The notes: generated by a model from the letters alone, not told the origin. DNA of 64,000 nucleotides from Methylovirgula sp. 4M-Z18 (GCF_037890675.1 NZ_CP149574.1:434001-498000); one strand, 5' to 3'. Counted from the first letter of the stretch, positions 1-9,940 are shown. Numbers and translations are program-made.

Positions 1-830
1 TTGGCATCGGCCTCGCCAAGCGAGGCGGAGGGCAGCATGCCGAGCGAGCCAGTGAGCATGGCGGCGACGTCCGACAGCATGTCGCCGAACAGATTGTCGG
101 TAACGATCACGTCGAACTGCTTGGGCCAACGCACGAGCTGCATGCCGAGCGCGTCGGCAAGCTGATGTTCGAGCGTCACGTCGGCGTAATCGCGCTTGTG
201 CAGGGCGGTGATGACCTCGCGCCACAACACGCCGGATTTCATCACATTGTGCTTTTCGGACGAGGTGACCTTGTTGTTGCGCTTGCGCGCGAGTTCGAAG
301 GCGACGCGACCGATGCGCTCGATCTCATAGGTGTCGTAAATCTGGGTGTCGATGCCGCGCTTCTGGCCGTTGCCGAGATCGATGATCTCCTTCGGCTCGC
401 CGAAATAGACGCCGCCGGTGAGCTCGCGCACGATCATGATGTCGAGCCCTTCGATCACCTCGCGCTTCAGCGACGACGCATCCGCGAGGGCCGGATAGCA
501 GATGGCGGGGCGCAGATTGGCGAAAAGCTGCATGTCCTTGCGCAGGCGCAGCAGGCCGGCTTCGGGGCGCACATCGTAAGGCACGTCCGCCCATTTCGGG
601 CCGCCGACCGCGCCGAACAGCACCGCGTCGGCCGCCATGGCGAGGCCCATATCGGCCTCCGAAATCGCCTTGCCATGGGCGTCATAGGCGCTGCCGCCGA
701 CGAGCCCTGTCTCGGTCTCGAATTTCGCTACCCCGGCCTGCCCGAGTAGGTCGGCCACCTTCTGCACTTCGTTCATCACTTCGGGGCCAATGCCGTCGCC
801 GGGGAGCAAGAGCAGCTTGTAGGTGGTCAT
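1..830 (-). CDS. leuB: 3-isopropylmalate dehydrogenase, 5' part (C-terminus off the left edge)
   Basis: Reading the minus strand from the ATG at 830 gives an N-terminus with the LeuB pattern [13 protein letters not shown], followed by [46 protein letters not shown] and [11 protein letters not shown], all typical of the NAD-dependent isocitrate/isopropylmalate dehydrogenase family. The enzyme oxidatively decarboxylates 3-isopropylmalate in leucine synthesis in the cytoplasm. About 276 codons are present without a stop; the family is about 370 residues, so the last quarter lies outside the window. The Arg, Lys and Asp substrate and metal positions in the visible part look intact. Confidence 0.95.
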   Translation of the reverse strand, partial: MTTYKLLLLPGDGIGPEVMNEVQKVADLLGQAGVAKFETETGLVGGSAYDAHGKAISEADMGLAMAADAVLFGAVGGPKWADVPYDVRPEAGLLRLRKDMQLFANLRPAICYPALADASSLKREVIEGLDIMIVRELTGGVYFGEPKEIIDLGNGQKRGIDTQIYDTYEIERIGRVAFELARKRNNKVTSSEKHNVMKSGVLWREVITALHKRDYADVTLEHQLADALGMQLVRWPKQFDVIVTDNLFGDMLSDVAAMLTGSLGMLPSASLGEADA

Positions 831-972
831 CAAATGGTTCCTTTAATCGGGCAAATTCAGCCGGAAAGTGCTAAAGGCCCGGGGCGGACTTGGCAAGGGT
901 ATTGCCTGCATGGGAGATGTGGCTTTCCACCCCGCATTGCTGCACTGCGGCCGGATATGATAGGCCGGTCCC

Positions 973-1518
973 ATGGACACATGGATCGCCCTCTTTCGCG
1001 GCATCAATGTCGGCGGCAACAATCTGCTGCCGATGAAGGCGCTTGCGGTGCTCGTCACGGACCTCGGTGGCCGCGACGTGACAACCTATATTCAGAGCGG
1101 CAATGTGGTGTTTCGGGGCACAGGCGATGCAGCCGCCTGGTCGAAGCGGATCGGTGCGGCGGTCGAGAAGGCGCATGGTTTCCGCCCGGCGGTGTTGATG
1201 CTGCGCACGGCCGATCTCGATGCCGCGATCAAAGCCAATCCGTTTCCGATGGACAACGAAGACCCGAAGGCGCTGCATCTCGTCTTCCTCGCTGCGGCGC
1301 CCGCCAAACTCGACCGTGCCGGGTTCGACGCCTTGAAAGTCGGGCGCGAAGCCTATGCGCTGCACGGCAACGTGTTTTATTTCTTCGCGCCGGACGGCAT
1401 CGGCCGCTCGAAACTCGGCGCCAAGATGGGCAAGCTCTTGGGCCAGGGCACAGCGCGCAATTGGCGCACCGTCTTGCAATTGCAAGAGATGGCGCACGCG
1501 GCGGAGACGAGCGCATGA
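973..1518 (+). CDS. DUF1697 family protein
   Basis: This 181-residue protein starts MDTWIALFRGINVGG and contains VTTYIQSGNVVF near residue 40, the hallmark of DUF1697 proteins. The family is widespread, about 180 residues, cytoplasmic and of unknown function. There is no clear Shine-Dalgarno before the ATG at 973, but the start matches the family. Its TGA overlaps the ATG of the following Nudix gene (ATGA), so the two are probably translated together. It is divergent from leuB. Confidence 0.85.
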   Translation: MDTWIALFRGINVGGNNLLPMKALAVLVTDLGGRDVTTYIQSGNVVFRGTGDAAAWSKRIGAAVEKAHGFRPAVLMLRTADLDAAIKANPFPMDNEDPKALHLVFLAAAPAKLDRAGFDALKVGREAYALHGNVFYFFAPDGIGRSKLGAKMGKLLGQGTARNWRTVLQLQEMAHAAETSA

Positions 1519-1991
1519 ATGAGCCGAAACTGTTGCGCGTTCGGCTTTTGACGTGGGCCATGCATCTCGTTTTCCGGTTCAGCCGCGGCATGACGCTGGG
1601 CGTGCGCGCCGTGGTGCTCGACGCCGAGGGCCGCGTCTTCCTGGTGCGCCATTCCTATGTGCCCGGTTGGCACTTCCCCGGCGGCGGCGTCGAGATCGGT
1701 GAGTCCTTGACCGACGCGCTCGCCAAAGAGCTGCGGGAGGAAGGCAATATCGAGCTCACCGGGCCGGCCAAGTTGCACAACGTCTATTACAACCGGCAAA
1801 CGTCGAAGCGCGATCATGTCGCGCTCTATGTAGTGCATCATTTCCGCCAAACCGCGCCGCGCCGCGCCGACGCCGAGATCGTGGAAGCGGGCTTCTTCGC
1901 GCGCAACGCGCTGCCGCAAGGCACGACGAAGGCGACCTTGCGACGCTTGGCGGAAGTGCTGGATGGGGCGAAGGCGGAGCGGTTGTGGTGA
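1515..1991 (+). CDS. Nudix hydrolase
   Basis: A 158-residue protein with a Nudix box at about residues 56-78 (GGGVEIGESLTDALAKEL followed by REEG), so a metal-dependent hydrolase of a nucleoside diphosphate linked to another moiety; the substrate cannot be told. The ATG at 1515 overlaps the stop of the DUF1697 gene by 4 bases. A longer open frame exists upstream, but it is antiparallel or frame-shifted noise over the DUF1697 gene. The N-terminal segment (LTWAMHLVFRFSRGMTLGVRAVV) resembles Nudix proteins annotated near DUF1697 genes in other Rhizobiales. Confidence 0.85.
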   Translation: MNEPKLLRVRLLTWAMHLVFRFSRGMTLGVRAVVLDAEGRVFLVRHSYVPGWHFPGGGVEIGESLTDALAKELREEGNIELTGPAKLHNVYYNRQTSKRDHVALYVVHHFRQTAPRRADAEIVEAGFFARNALPQGTTKATLRRLAEVLDGAKAERLW

Positions 1992-2153
1992 ATAAGCCGC
2001 AACGATTAAAATTTGCACTTCCCCAAAATTTCCGCTAAAGCCCCGCGCCATGACTCTGAACCTGCGACGACGAATTTCCTAAACCCTGCCGGGCCGCTTT
2101 CCGCGCTCTCGGGTTTTGCACGCGTCCTTTGGTTTTCCTTATCAGAGTCTTTC

Positions 2154-2666
2154 ATGACCAGTCTGCCGCTTGTGATCATGCCCGAAAAGCCGGGCGATGC
2201 TGCCGCCATCGAGAAATTGAACGAACGGGCTTTCGGCCCCGGCCGCTTCGCGCGCACCGCCTATCGGCTGCGCGAGGGCGTGCCGCCCGATCTGGATTTG
2301 TCTTTTGTCGCGCTCGTGAGTTCGTTGCTCGTCGGAGCAAACCGGATGACGCCGATCACCTGCGGTGGCACGCCGGCGCTGTTGCTCGGACCGCTCACCG
2401 TCGATCCGGCATTTCAATCCCAAGGCATCGGCCTTGCGCTCGTCAACCGCTCGCTCGATGCGGCGCGGGCCGCGGGACACAGACTGGTCATTCTTGTCGG
2501 CGACGCGCCCTATTATGCGCGCATGGGCTTCACGCCCGTGCCGTTCGGACAGATCACGCTGCCCGGGCCGGTCGATCCCGCTCGCTTGCTCTATTGCGAG
2601 CTCGTGGACGGCGCCTTTGCCGATGTCCGCGGCATGGTCGCGAGCGGCGCCACCGTTCCCGCTTGA
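2154..2666 (+). CDS. GNAT family N-acetyltransferase
   Basis: A 170-residue single-domain GNAT. The acetyl-CoA binding segment is visible as LTVDPAFQSQGIGLALVNRSLDAA around residues 77-100 (Q/R-x-x-G-x-G/A motif), followed by VGDAPYYARMGFTP, the common YhbS-like C-terminal beta-alpha-beta pattern. The ATG at 2154 gives a normal family length; the upstream extension of the frame has no homologous character. The acceptor substrate is unknown. It appears to be a monocistronic gene. Confidence 0.8.
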   Translation: MTSLPLVIMPEKPGDAAAIEKLNERAFGPGRFARTAYRLREGVPPDLDLSFVALVSSLLVGANRMTPITCGGTPALLLGPLTVDPAFQSQGIGLALVNRSLDAARAAGHRLVILVGDAPYYARMGFTPVPFGQITLPGPVDPARLLYCELVDGAFADVRGMVASGATVPA

Positions 2667-2698
2667 ACCGGGCGTCGCCGGGCCTTCCGCGGCGTCAG

Positions 2699-2917
2699 CT
2701 AATAATGGCTGCTGCCGCTGGAGCCGCCGCCACCGCCCATGCCTCCACCGCCACTTGCGGAGACGGATCCGCCGTTACCGCTCGCTGATGCGGCGGAGGC
2801 GCCGGCACCTTGCCCGCCGGCGAACGACATGGGGCTATTGCACCCGGCAAGGATGAGGACGCTGGCAAGTCCTATCCCAACCCCTATGGCTCTGATCGGA
2901 TTGCGATGCCGTTTCAT
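2699..2917 (-). CDS. small Gly/Ser-rich lipoprotein of unknown function
   Basis: A 72-residue product from the ATG at 2917, preceded by GGGAGG as ribosome binding site. A positively charged N-terminus (MKRHRNPIR) and hydrophobic stretch lead to the lipobox LILAGC, so a lipid-anchored envelope protein after cleavage before Cys. The mature part is almost only Gly, Ser and Ala, ending GMGGGGGSSGSSHY, and has low complexity. A TTG five codons upstream is a less likely start. I do not recognise a family. It could serve as a flexible envelope linker or be fast evolving; no partner gene is evident. Confidence 0.55.
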   Translation of the reverse strand: MKRHRNPIRAIGVGIGLASVLILAGCNSPMSFAGGQGAGASAASASGNGGSVSASGGGGMGGGGGSSGSSHY

Positions 2918-3066
2918 GGCTGCCTCCCTCAAAGGAGAGATATTCGCCCCTTACTGGCGCGCGGTATTGATGATGGCGCGAGCCCTGGATGCGAGCTTAA
3001 TCCAGCGCACCGGCGCAGCCAGTCATGTCTGCGCCTGGCTCATCACATTTTCGAGACCGATCGACG

Positions 3067-5163
3067 TTACGGGTCGCGCGCGGCGCGGCCGCTCTCGAAG
3101 AGCCAAGCGGCCAGAATCAGGCCCAGCAGCACGAGAATGCCGTTCCAGCCGAGCGCCAGCGGCGTCACGGCGACGCCGGCGATCACGCTCGCACCGGTGT
3201 GGTGCACGCCGATATAATCGCTGCCACCGAAGGTCGAGGCCTCATCCTGTATGATCAGGCGCGGCATGGCGATGCCGCCGTGGCCGTCGTCGATGCGGCG
3301 GATCGTGCCGCGCGTCTCCTCGACCAGGGATTTTAGCATCTGCGTGTTGGAAATCACGTCCTGGAATTCGAGCGGATTGTCGGCTCCGACATTGGCGAGC
3401 ACATTGTGCTCGCCGTCGCTGATTTTATAGAGGCCGAGTTCGGCCGCGGCATATTGCGCTTTCCAAAGGCCGGGGCTAGCAGCGCTCAATGCAAGGCTGT
3501 CCTCCTTGCCTGAAGGCGCCGTGATTTTCACTGTGCCCACGCCATCCTTCAGGCTCTGGCGCTCGATGAAAATGTTGCGGCCCTGTACGGCGGCGCGCAA
3601 GGCTTCCTCCTCGAGCTCCGGTTCCTTCATCAGCCAATGCGAGATGCGCCGCATCAGTTCGAGATGCGGGCCGCCGCCCTGATATTCGCGCGCCCACAGC
3701 CACATCTGGTCCGACAGCATCAAGGCGACGCGGCCTTTGCCTTCGTGCGAGAGCACGAGCAAGGGTTTGCCGTCGACCCCCGACATCAACACATTGCCGC
3801 GCACGTCGCCGACGCCGATCTGCCGAAACCACTCGCCCCATTGCGGCGGCGAGGACTCAGAGCCGGGCAGATCGCGCGTGACCGGATGTTTGGGGCCGTC
3901 ATCGCTCACCGCTGGGCGGAATTCCTGCGTGAGCACTTGGCCGTCCGGGTGGCCCGGCAGAATGACGCTCATCGGCGAGTTGGCAAGTCCTTGCGGGCTC
4001 GCAAATTCCGGACCGACTGACATCAGCAAAGCCCCGCCGTTCTGCACGTAATCGGCGATGTTCTGCAGATATTGCGGCGGCAGGATCAGGCTTTGATTAG
4101 AATAGCGGTCGAAGATAATGAGATCGAAATGCTCGATATCCCGCTCGAACAATTCCTGCGTCGGGAAGGCGATCAGCGCGAGCTGATTTTGCGGCACGTT
4201 GTTGGCGCTCTCGGGTGAGCGCAGAATCGTGAAATGGACGAGATCGATATTGGCGTCGGCGCGCAGCAGATTGCGCCACGCGCGTTCGCCCTCATGCGGT
4301 TCACCCGATACGAGCAGCACGCGCAACTTGTCGCGAATGCCGTCGATCGTCACGACCACCTTGTTGTTGAGCGTGGTGAGCTCGTCAGGCAGGCTCGCGA
4401 CTTCGAGTTCGAAGACGTTCTGTCCCGCATGGTCGATGTGCACGGGAATGCGCAAAACCTCTCCCGGCATCGCGGAGCGGGTAAAGAGCTTTTCGCCATC
4501 GCGCCGCACGTCCACGTCGACGGGGGATTGGCTGTTGGTGCCGGCTTCGATCACGCGCACGACGATCGTTTGATCCTGTCCCACAATGCCGAAGCGCGGA
4601 CCTTCGATCAGTTCGATGCGCCGGTCGCGCTCGCCCTCGTGTCCGGTGATCAGCGCATGGATCGGCGCCTTGAAGCCGAGCGCATCGGCATTTTTCGGAA
4701 TGTCGTGCACGATGCCGTCGGTCACGAGAATGGCGGCGCCGATCCGGTCCGGCGGCACGTCGGCGATGCCATCTTTCAAGGCGGCGAAGAGCTTGGTGCC
4801 TTCGTTGCCGCCCGAATCCTCGCCGCCGGTGATGAAGCGCGGCTCGACATTCGGCAGATTAGCGAAGGCGCGTTCCAGCGCGGCGCGGGCCGCGTTGGTC
4901 TGCGCGGTGCGCTCGCCGATCGTCTGGCTGCCGCTGACATCCAGCACCACGGGCACGATGTCCTTGAGCGGTTTGCGATCCTCGCGGACGAGGCGCGGCT
5001 CGGCGAGCGAAAAAAGGATGGCGATCAGGCCAAGCGCCCGCCACCACGTGCCGCGCCGCCGCGTCCAGATGCCGAGCGCGATGATGACGACGGCCGCAAC
5101 GCCAAGCGCGATGACGAAGGCCCACGGAAGGAGGGGCGCGAAAGAGAGGTGGAAGCTTGTCAT
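3067..5163 (-). CDS. membrane protein with vWA-like and glutamine amidotransferase-like regions (MoxR operon)
   Basis: A 698-residue protein. Two hydrophobic helices lie at about residues 12-30 and 38-52. A region beginning VPVVLDVSGSQTIGE has the D-x-S-x-S-like start of a von Willebrand A fold, then comes a middle region resembling class I glutamine amidotransferase-like domains (LIIFDRYSNQSL, NGGALLMSVGPEF), and a C-terminal helix before GRAARDP. Such proteins close the alphaproteobacterial MoxR-DUF58-DUF4159 operon and are of unknown biochemical role, presumably chaperone or envelope stress related. The start ATG overlaps the stop of the upstream gene by one base (TAATG), arguing for coupling. 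Confidence 0.8.
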   Translation of the reverse strand: MTSFHLSFAPLLPWAFVIALGVAAVVIIALGIWTRRRGTWWRALGLIAILFSLAEPRLVREDRKPLKDIVPVVLDVSGSQTIGERTAQTNAARAALERAFANLPNVEPRFITGGEDSGGNEGTKLFAALKDGIADVPPDRIGAAILVTDGIVHDIPKNADALGFKAPIHALITGHEGERDRRIELIEGPRFGIVGQDQTIVVRVIEAGTNSQSPVDVDVRRDGEKLFTRSAMPGEVLRIPVHIDHAGQNVFELEVASLPDELTTLNNKVVVTIDGIRDKLRVLLVSGEPHEGERAWRNLLRADANIDLVHFTILRSPESANNVPQNQLALIAFPTQELFERDIEHFDLIIFDRYSNQSLILPPQYLQNIADYVQNGGALLMSVGPEFASPQGLANSPMSVILPGHPDGQVLTQEFRPAVSDDGPKHPVTRDLPGSESSPPQWGEWFRQIGVGDVRGNVLMSGVDGKPLLVLSHEGKGRVALMLSDQMWLWAREYQGGGPHLELMRRISHWLMKEPELEEEALRAAVQGRNIFIERQSLKDGVGTVKITAPSGKEDSLALSAASPGLWKAQYAAAELGLYKISDGEHNVLANVGADNPLEFQDVISNTQMLKSLVEETRGTIRRIDDGHGGIAMPRLIIQDEASTFGGSDYIGVHHTGASVIAGVAVTPLALGWNGILVLLGLILAAWLFESGRAARDP

Positions 5164-7997
5164 TAGCGGGCAAGCCTCTCAATCAACGCCTTCGCATGCA
5201 CCTGATCGGCCTTGTAATTGCCGGTGAGCGCATACATTACCAGATTGACACCGCCGCGCAGCGCCATTTCCCGTTGCATCGCAGGGGCGCCAGGGGTCAA
5301 CGGCACGAGCGGCTGGCCCATGCGGTCGATGGCCCAGGCGCTGGCCAAATCATTCTGGGTGATGAGGATCGGCGAGACGGAATCGCCCGCGCGGGCGGGC
5401 CTGTTGGCTTCATCCGGCGTCTCGGGCGGCAAGGCTTCGAGCCAGGTTTCGCCGTTGGAGTAGCGGCCGACGAAACTGTCGATGAGATAGAAGGTGCGCG
5501 TCGCCACATGGTTCTTTGGCACGGGCTCCAATTCCGGCACGTCCACGCCGCTCAGCAATTGCCGTAGCCACAGGGCTTCCGGCGTCGGCGGCCCGTCACG
5601 CCGCGCGGTCAGCGCGTCGCGCGTGTCGAAAATCACCGTGCCGCCGCGCTTCATATAGTCGGCGATATGGGTGATGGCCTCCTGCGACGGCTGCGGCCGG
5701 CCGGCGACGATGGGCCAATAGATGATTGGATAGAAGGCGAGATCGTCGTGCGCCGGATCGACGCTCATCGGATCGCCGGGCGTGATCGACGTGCGTTGTT
5801 GCAACACCCAGGACAGAGTGGTGAGCCCCTGGCGGCTGATTTCGTCGACCTGCGGATCACCCGTCACCACATAGGCGAGGCGGGTCTGCAATGCAGCGTC
5901 CATGTCGCGCGGCGGAACGGCGGGCAGATTCTGTTGTCCCGGCGCCGTCTGCGCCTGTGTCTGCGCTTGGGCCGGGTGCGGAAAGGCCTGCGGCAGCGCG
6001 AGAATCGCGATCAGTGCCAGGGCGGAGGCGGCCGTCCGCAGACGACCACGGAAGGCGCCCGACAACCAGAACGAGGCCAAGGCGTCGGCCAAGGCGAGAA
6101 GCGCGGCGACCAACAGGAGCCAGGGCTTCGCATCGATCGGATGATCCTCCTCGAAGGAATTGCGCGTCAGGGACAGATTGGACAGATCGAGCGGTTTCAA
6201 CGTGTCGTTCGGTTGCAGCGGGTTGACGGCGATCAGCGCCGCGGTCGGGCCGTAAAAGCCCGGGGGATGATCGAGCGAGGCGACGTTCGTGTCATTGGCA
6301 TGAATCGATTGTGCCGTGACCGGCGGCGCGCCCAACACGCCGAACCCGTCGAGGATGAGATGCGGCGCCAAGGCGCCCGTGTCCTTCTGGACGCCCGCGG
6401 CGGTGGCTTTGGCCGGATCATCCGGCGCGACGGCAGTCGTGCCGGCAAGATCGACGATCCGCCGCAGCATGTCGACGAACAGGCCGGAGAGCGGCAGGTT
6501 GGACCAGCCCGTGTCGGCGGTGACATGGACAAGGGCGATGACGCCCTTGCCGCGGCTGACTTCCGTCACCAGCGGCGTGCCGTCGCTCAGCGCCGCCCAG
6601 GTCTTGCCGACAAGGCCGGGCTCCGGCTCGGCGAGAACCTGCCGCGACACGGTGACATCGGCGGGCACGGGCAGGCCGAAGAACGGGCTGTCCTTGTCGA
6701 AGGTCTGCAATTGCTTGGGCTTGTCCCACGAGAGCGAGCCGCCGAGGATGCGACCGCCGCGCCGCAAAGTGACGGGAATGAGATCGTCATCGGCGGCGGC
6801 GAGCCTTGACCCGGCGAAGCGCAACAGAATGCCGCCGTCCTCGATGAATTTCACGAGCCGGTCATGCGCCGCCTGCGAGGTCACGCCGACGTCGGCGAGC
6901 ACGAGCACCGAGACATTTTCGTCGAGCAATGAAATGATCGGGTCTTCGTCGCCATGCGCCTGGCGCACTTCGGCAAAGGGCGAGAGGGCCTTGGTGAGAT
7001 AATAGGCCGGGTTCAAGAGCGGCTGCGCCTCGTCGGCCGACGTGCCGGTGACGATGCCGACCCGGCGGCGCTTGGAGCGCGAGTCCAGCAAGGAGACTGC
7101 GCCGGCGGAATGCTCGTCACGAATCGCGACGCGGCTCACCTCGTTGCGCAATTCGATCGGCAGGTCGAAATGCGCTTGCGTCTCCGTTGCCGTGCCGAAA
7201 TCGAACGGCGCTTCGCCCAGCGACAGGCCCTTCAAATCGAGCGCTACGAGTTTGCCGCTCTGCACGCCGCCGGTGTCGCGGCGCAGGAGATGCGCGGTCA
7301 GGCCCGCTGCGGCATTTTCGGTCGACGCGATGGCAAGATCGGCGTGCCTGCCGGTCAGCACCGTGACATGCGGCGACGCTGCGGCAAGAGCGGCTGCAAA
7401 AGCGCGGCCGCCGCCGACGTCGAGATCGTCGCAAATCCAGACGATATTGGCGTCCGAATGCGCGCTTAAGAACTTCTGCACGGCGCCGAGCGTCGCCATG
7501 CGGTCGGGCACGAAGGGCTGCGGTTTGCGGGCGCGCAATTGTTCGACCAGTTTCGCGCTGTCGTCGGGAGCAATGTCGCGGGCGCCGTCCGAGGTCAATG
7601 CCAGAGCGGTCAAGCGGTTCTCGGCGCCCGCCGCGCCGATCTGGTCGCTCGCGGTCGTCATCCGTGTCGCCCAATCGGGCGCGGCCGGCCAGCCGTCGTC
7701 CAGCAGCACCAGCAACGGACCCCTGCCGGGCGTGAGGATGTGGCGCGGGTTCCAGATCGGTCCGGCCATCGCCAGGATGAGCAGGGCCGCCAGCGCGAGG
7801 CGGAGCAAGAGGAGCCACCACGTCGTGCGGACCGGCGTCTCGTCCTTAGGCTTGAGGTCGAGAATGAGCTTCAGCGGCGGAAAGGGCACTTGTTCCGGCC
7901 GCGGCGGCGTGATGCGCAGGAGATAGTAGAGGACCGGCAGGCCAAGGAGGCACAGCAGAACGGCCGGCACGGTGAAAGCGAGGGGGAGCCCGAGCAT
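5163..7997 (-). CDS. DUF4159 / BatA-type N-terminal domain membrane protein
   Basis: A 944-residue protein. Residues 1-80 form the aerotolerance/BatA N-terminal domain with two membrane helices and the intervening PFPPLKLILDL segment. A large middle part contains a vWA-like region (GPLLVLLDDGWPA). After another membrane span near residue 650 (WLLLVAALLALADALASFWL) comes a C-terminal DUF4159 domain with DMDAALQTRLAYVVTGDPQVDEISRQGL and KRGGTVIFDTRD. It lies in the MoxR operon, 5 bases after the DUF58 gene, and overlaps the next gene by one base. The family function is unknown; co-occurrence with MoxR suggests assembly or activation of envelope complexes. Confidence 0.85.
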   Translation of the reverse strand: MLGLPLAFTVPAVLLCLLGLPVLYYLLRITPPRPEQVPFPPLKLILDLKPKDETPVRTTWWLLLLRLALAALLILAMAGPIWNPRHILTPGRGPLLVLLDDGWPAAPDWATRMTTASDQIGAAGAENRLTALALTSDGARDIAPDDSAKLVEQLRARKPQPFVPDRMATLGAVQKFLSAHSDANIVWICDDLDVGGGRAFAAALAAASPHVTVLTGRHADLAIASTENAAAGLTAHLLRRDTGGVQSGKLVALDLKGLSLGEAPFDFGTATETQAHFDLPIELRNEVSRVAIRDEHSAGAVSLLDSRSKRRRVGIVTGTSADEAQPLLNPAYYLTKALSPFAEVRQAHGDEDPIISLLDENVSVLVLADVGVTSQAAHDRLVKFIEDGGILLRFAGSRLAAADDDLIPVTLRRGGRILGGSLSWDKPKQLQTFDKDSPFFGLPVPADVTVSRQVLAEPEPGLVGKTWAALSDGTPLVTEVSRGKGVIALVHVTADTGWSNLPLSGLFVDMLRRIVDLAGTTAVAPDDPAKATAAGVQKDTGALAPHLILDGFGVLGAPPVTAQSIHANDTNVASLDHPPGFYGPTAALIAVNPLQPNDTLKPLDLSNLSLTRNSFEEDHPIDAKPWLLLVAALLALADALASFWLSGAFRGRLRTAASALALIAILALPQAFPHPAQAQTQAQTAPGQQNLPAVPPRDMDAALQTRLAYVVTGDPQVDEISRQGLTTLSWVLQQRTSITPGDPMSVDPAHDDLAFYPIIYWPIVAGRPQPSQEAITHIADYMKRGGTVIFDTRDALTARRDGPPTPEALWLRQLLSGVDVPELEPVPKNHVATRTFYLIDSFVGRYSNGETWLEALPPETPDEANRPARAGDSVSPILITQNDLASAWAIDRMGQPLVPLTPGAPAMQREMALRGGVNLVMYALTGNYKADQVHAKALIERLAR

Positions 7998-8002
7998 CGC
8001 TT

Positions 8003-8926
8003 TTAAGTCCCCACGACAGGTTTGGCGCCAAGCCGCATCGCGATGCGCAGCAAGGCCTCCGAAGCGGGCCGATCGGTGTGATGCACGGTGAAGCTCCAGC
8101 CGTGTTTCTGGGCGGCCTCGCGCAGCGCGTCGCGATGGGTGGCAAGGCGCATTCTGTAATCCTCGCGAAAATCCTCGGCCCGACCGGCACGCAGGCGGGC
8201 GGGGGAATCGACGTCGCTGAACTCGGTGTGGCCGCTGAAGGGAAAGGTTTCCTCCACCGGATCGGTAATGGCGACGAGATGGCCTTGCGCGCCGCGGATC
8301 GCCATGGCCTCGATGCGGCGGGCGATCTCTTGCGGCAGGGAGAGAAAATCGCTGAACAGAACCGCTTGGGAGAGTGACGCCAGCGCTTCACCCGGCGGCA
8401 ACTCGTCGGGGGCGGTTTTGGATTTCGCGTCGATGATCAAAGCCTGCGCCAGGCGCTCGACAATCTGCTGATGCGCGATCGGCCGGATCAGGCCGGGAAT
8501 GCCCACGCGCTCGCCGCCGCGCACCAGGAGGTCGGCAAGAGCAAGCCCGAGGACCAGCGCGCGGTCGATTTTCGGGGCCAATGCCGTTTTCGAGACGAAG
8601 GCCATGGACGGCGACATGTCCATCCAGATCCAGACGCTCTGGGCCGCCTCCCACTCGCGCTCGCGAATGTAGACACGGTCGTCCTTGGCCGAGCGCCGCC
8701 AATCGATATTTTGCGCCGGTTCGCCGGAGACAAAAGGCCGGAACTGCCAGAAATTCTCGCCCATGCCGGCGCGGCGGCGGCCGTGCACGCCATGCACGAC
8801 GCTGGCGGCGATCTGCTTGGCTTCGAGCAACAAGCCAGGCAGGCGCCCCGCCAGATCAAGCGCGTCGTGTTGATGCCGCTGCTGCAGCGCGGCGTCGGAG
8901 CGTGCCAGAAGGCGGGCACCAGTCAT
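8003..8926 (-). CDS. DUF58 domain protein
   Basis: A 307-residue cytoplasmic protein with the DUF58 signature: AGMGENFWQFRPFVSGEPAQNIDWRRSAKDD (split here as residues about 55-87) and VWIWMDMSPSMAF, a MIDAS-like D-x-S-x-S of a vWA-type fold. DUF58 proteins are the standard partner of MoxR ATPases. The ATG at 8926 lies 3 bases after the moxR stop, so they form one operon. Likely an adaptor acting with the MoxR ATPase on membrane vWA proteins; the target is unknown. Confidence 0.9.
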   Translation of the reverse strand: MTGARLLARSDAALQQRHQHDALDLAGRLPGLLLEAKQIAASVVHGVHGRRRAGMGENFWQFRPFVSGEPAQNIDWRRSAKDDRVYIREREWEAAQSVWIWMDMSPSMAFVSKTALAPKIDRALVLGLALADLLVRGGERVGIPGLIRPIAHQQIVERLAQALIIDAKSKTAPDELPPGEALASLSQAVLFSDFLSLPQEIARRIEAMAIRGAQGHLVAITDPVEETFPFSGHTEFSDVDSPARLRAGRAEDFREDYRMRLATHRDALREAAQKHGWSFTVHHTDRPASEALLRIAMRLGAKPVVGT

Positions 8927-8929
8927 ATG

Positions 8930-9940
8930 TTAACCCAGTCTTTCGACGAGCTTGCCCAAGAGTCCTACAATCGTTTGCCCGTCGGCCGCGCGCGCGGTGA
9001 AGGTCAGCGCCATGCGGTGTTTCAGGACGGGCTCGGCCAGCGCCGCAATGTCGTCGAGCGACGGCGACAGGCGGCCGCCGATCAGCGCGCGGGCGCGCGA
9101 GGCCAACATCAAAGCCTGCGCGGCACGCGGGCCGGGGCCCCAGGCAATATGCTTGGTGATATTGGGGTCGCCCTCGCCGGGGCGGGCATTGCGCACGAGG
9201 TCGAGAATCGCGTCCACCACTTTCTCGCCGACCGGCAGGCGGCGCACCAGGCGCTGCGCGCTCATCAGGTCTTCGGCGCTCATCACCGCTTCCGGCTTCA
9301 CATTGGCTTCGCCGGTGGTCTCGATGAGGATGCGGCGCTCGGCCGCCCGATCGGGATAGCCGACGTCGATCTGCATCAAGAAGCGGTCGAGCTGGGCCTC
9401 GGGGAGGGGATAGGTGCCTTCCTGCTCGAGCGGGTTTTGCGTGGCGAGCACATGGAACGGCTTAGGCAAGTCATGGCTCTCGCCGGCGACCGTCACGTGA
9501 TATTCCTGCATCGCCTGCAGCAAGGCCGACTGGGTGCGCGGGCTGGCGCGGTTGATTTCGTCCGCCATCAGCAATTGCGCGAAGATCGGGCCTTTCTGGA
9601 AGCGGAACGAGCGGCGGCCACCCGGCACTTCATCGAGGATTTCGGAGCCCAGGATATCGGCGGGCATCAGGTCGGGCGTGAATTGGACGCGCCGCGTGTC
9701 GAGGCCGAGCACCAGTCCGAGCGTCTCGACGAGCTTGGTTTTCGCGAGGCCCGGCAGGCCGACCAGAATGCCATGGCCACCGGCCAGCAGGGTTACGAGC
9801 GCCTCTTCGACCACTTTGTCCTGGCCGAAAATCACGCTCGCGATGGCTTTTTTCGCCTGCCCGACCCGCTCCAGGGTGAGTTCGGCCTGTTTGGCGGCGG
9901 CGGTTTCCAGATTCATGGCGGTTTTGGGATCGGCGTTCAT
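8930..9940 (-). CDS. moxR: MoxR family AAA+ ATPase
   Basis: A 336-residue AAA+ ATPase with Walker A GLPGLAKTK at residues 61-69, Walker B LLMADEINRA at about 123-132, and sensor region LATQNPLEQEGTYPLPEAQLDRF near residues 167-190, all typical of the MoxR family. It likely drives ATP-dependent maturation of partner complexes together with the DUF58 and vWA-like proteins encoded downstream. The ATG at 9940 has a strong AGGAGA ribosome binding site 5 bases upstream. It is the first gene of the four-gene minus-strand operon. Confidence 0.93.
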   Translation of the reverse strand: MNADPKTAMNLETAAAKQAELTLERVGQAKKAIASVIFGQDKVVEEALVTLLAGGHGILVGLPGLAKTKLVETLGLVLGLDTRRVQFTPDLMPADILGSEILDEVPGGRRSFRFQKGPIFAQLLMADEINRASPRTQSALLQAMQEYHVTVAGESHDLPKPFHVLATQNPLEQEGTYPLPEAQLDRFLMQIDVGYPDRAAERRILIETTGEANVKPEAVMSAEDLMSAQRLVRRLPVGEKVVDAILDLVRNARPGEGDPNITKHIAWGPGPRAAQALMLASRARALIGGRLSPSLDDIAALAEPVLKHRMALTFTARAADGQTIVGLLGKLVERLG

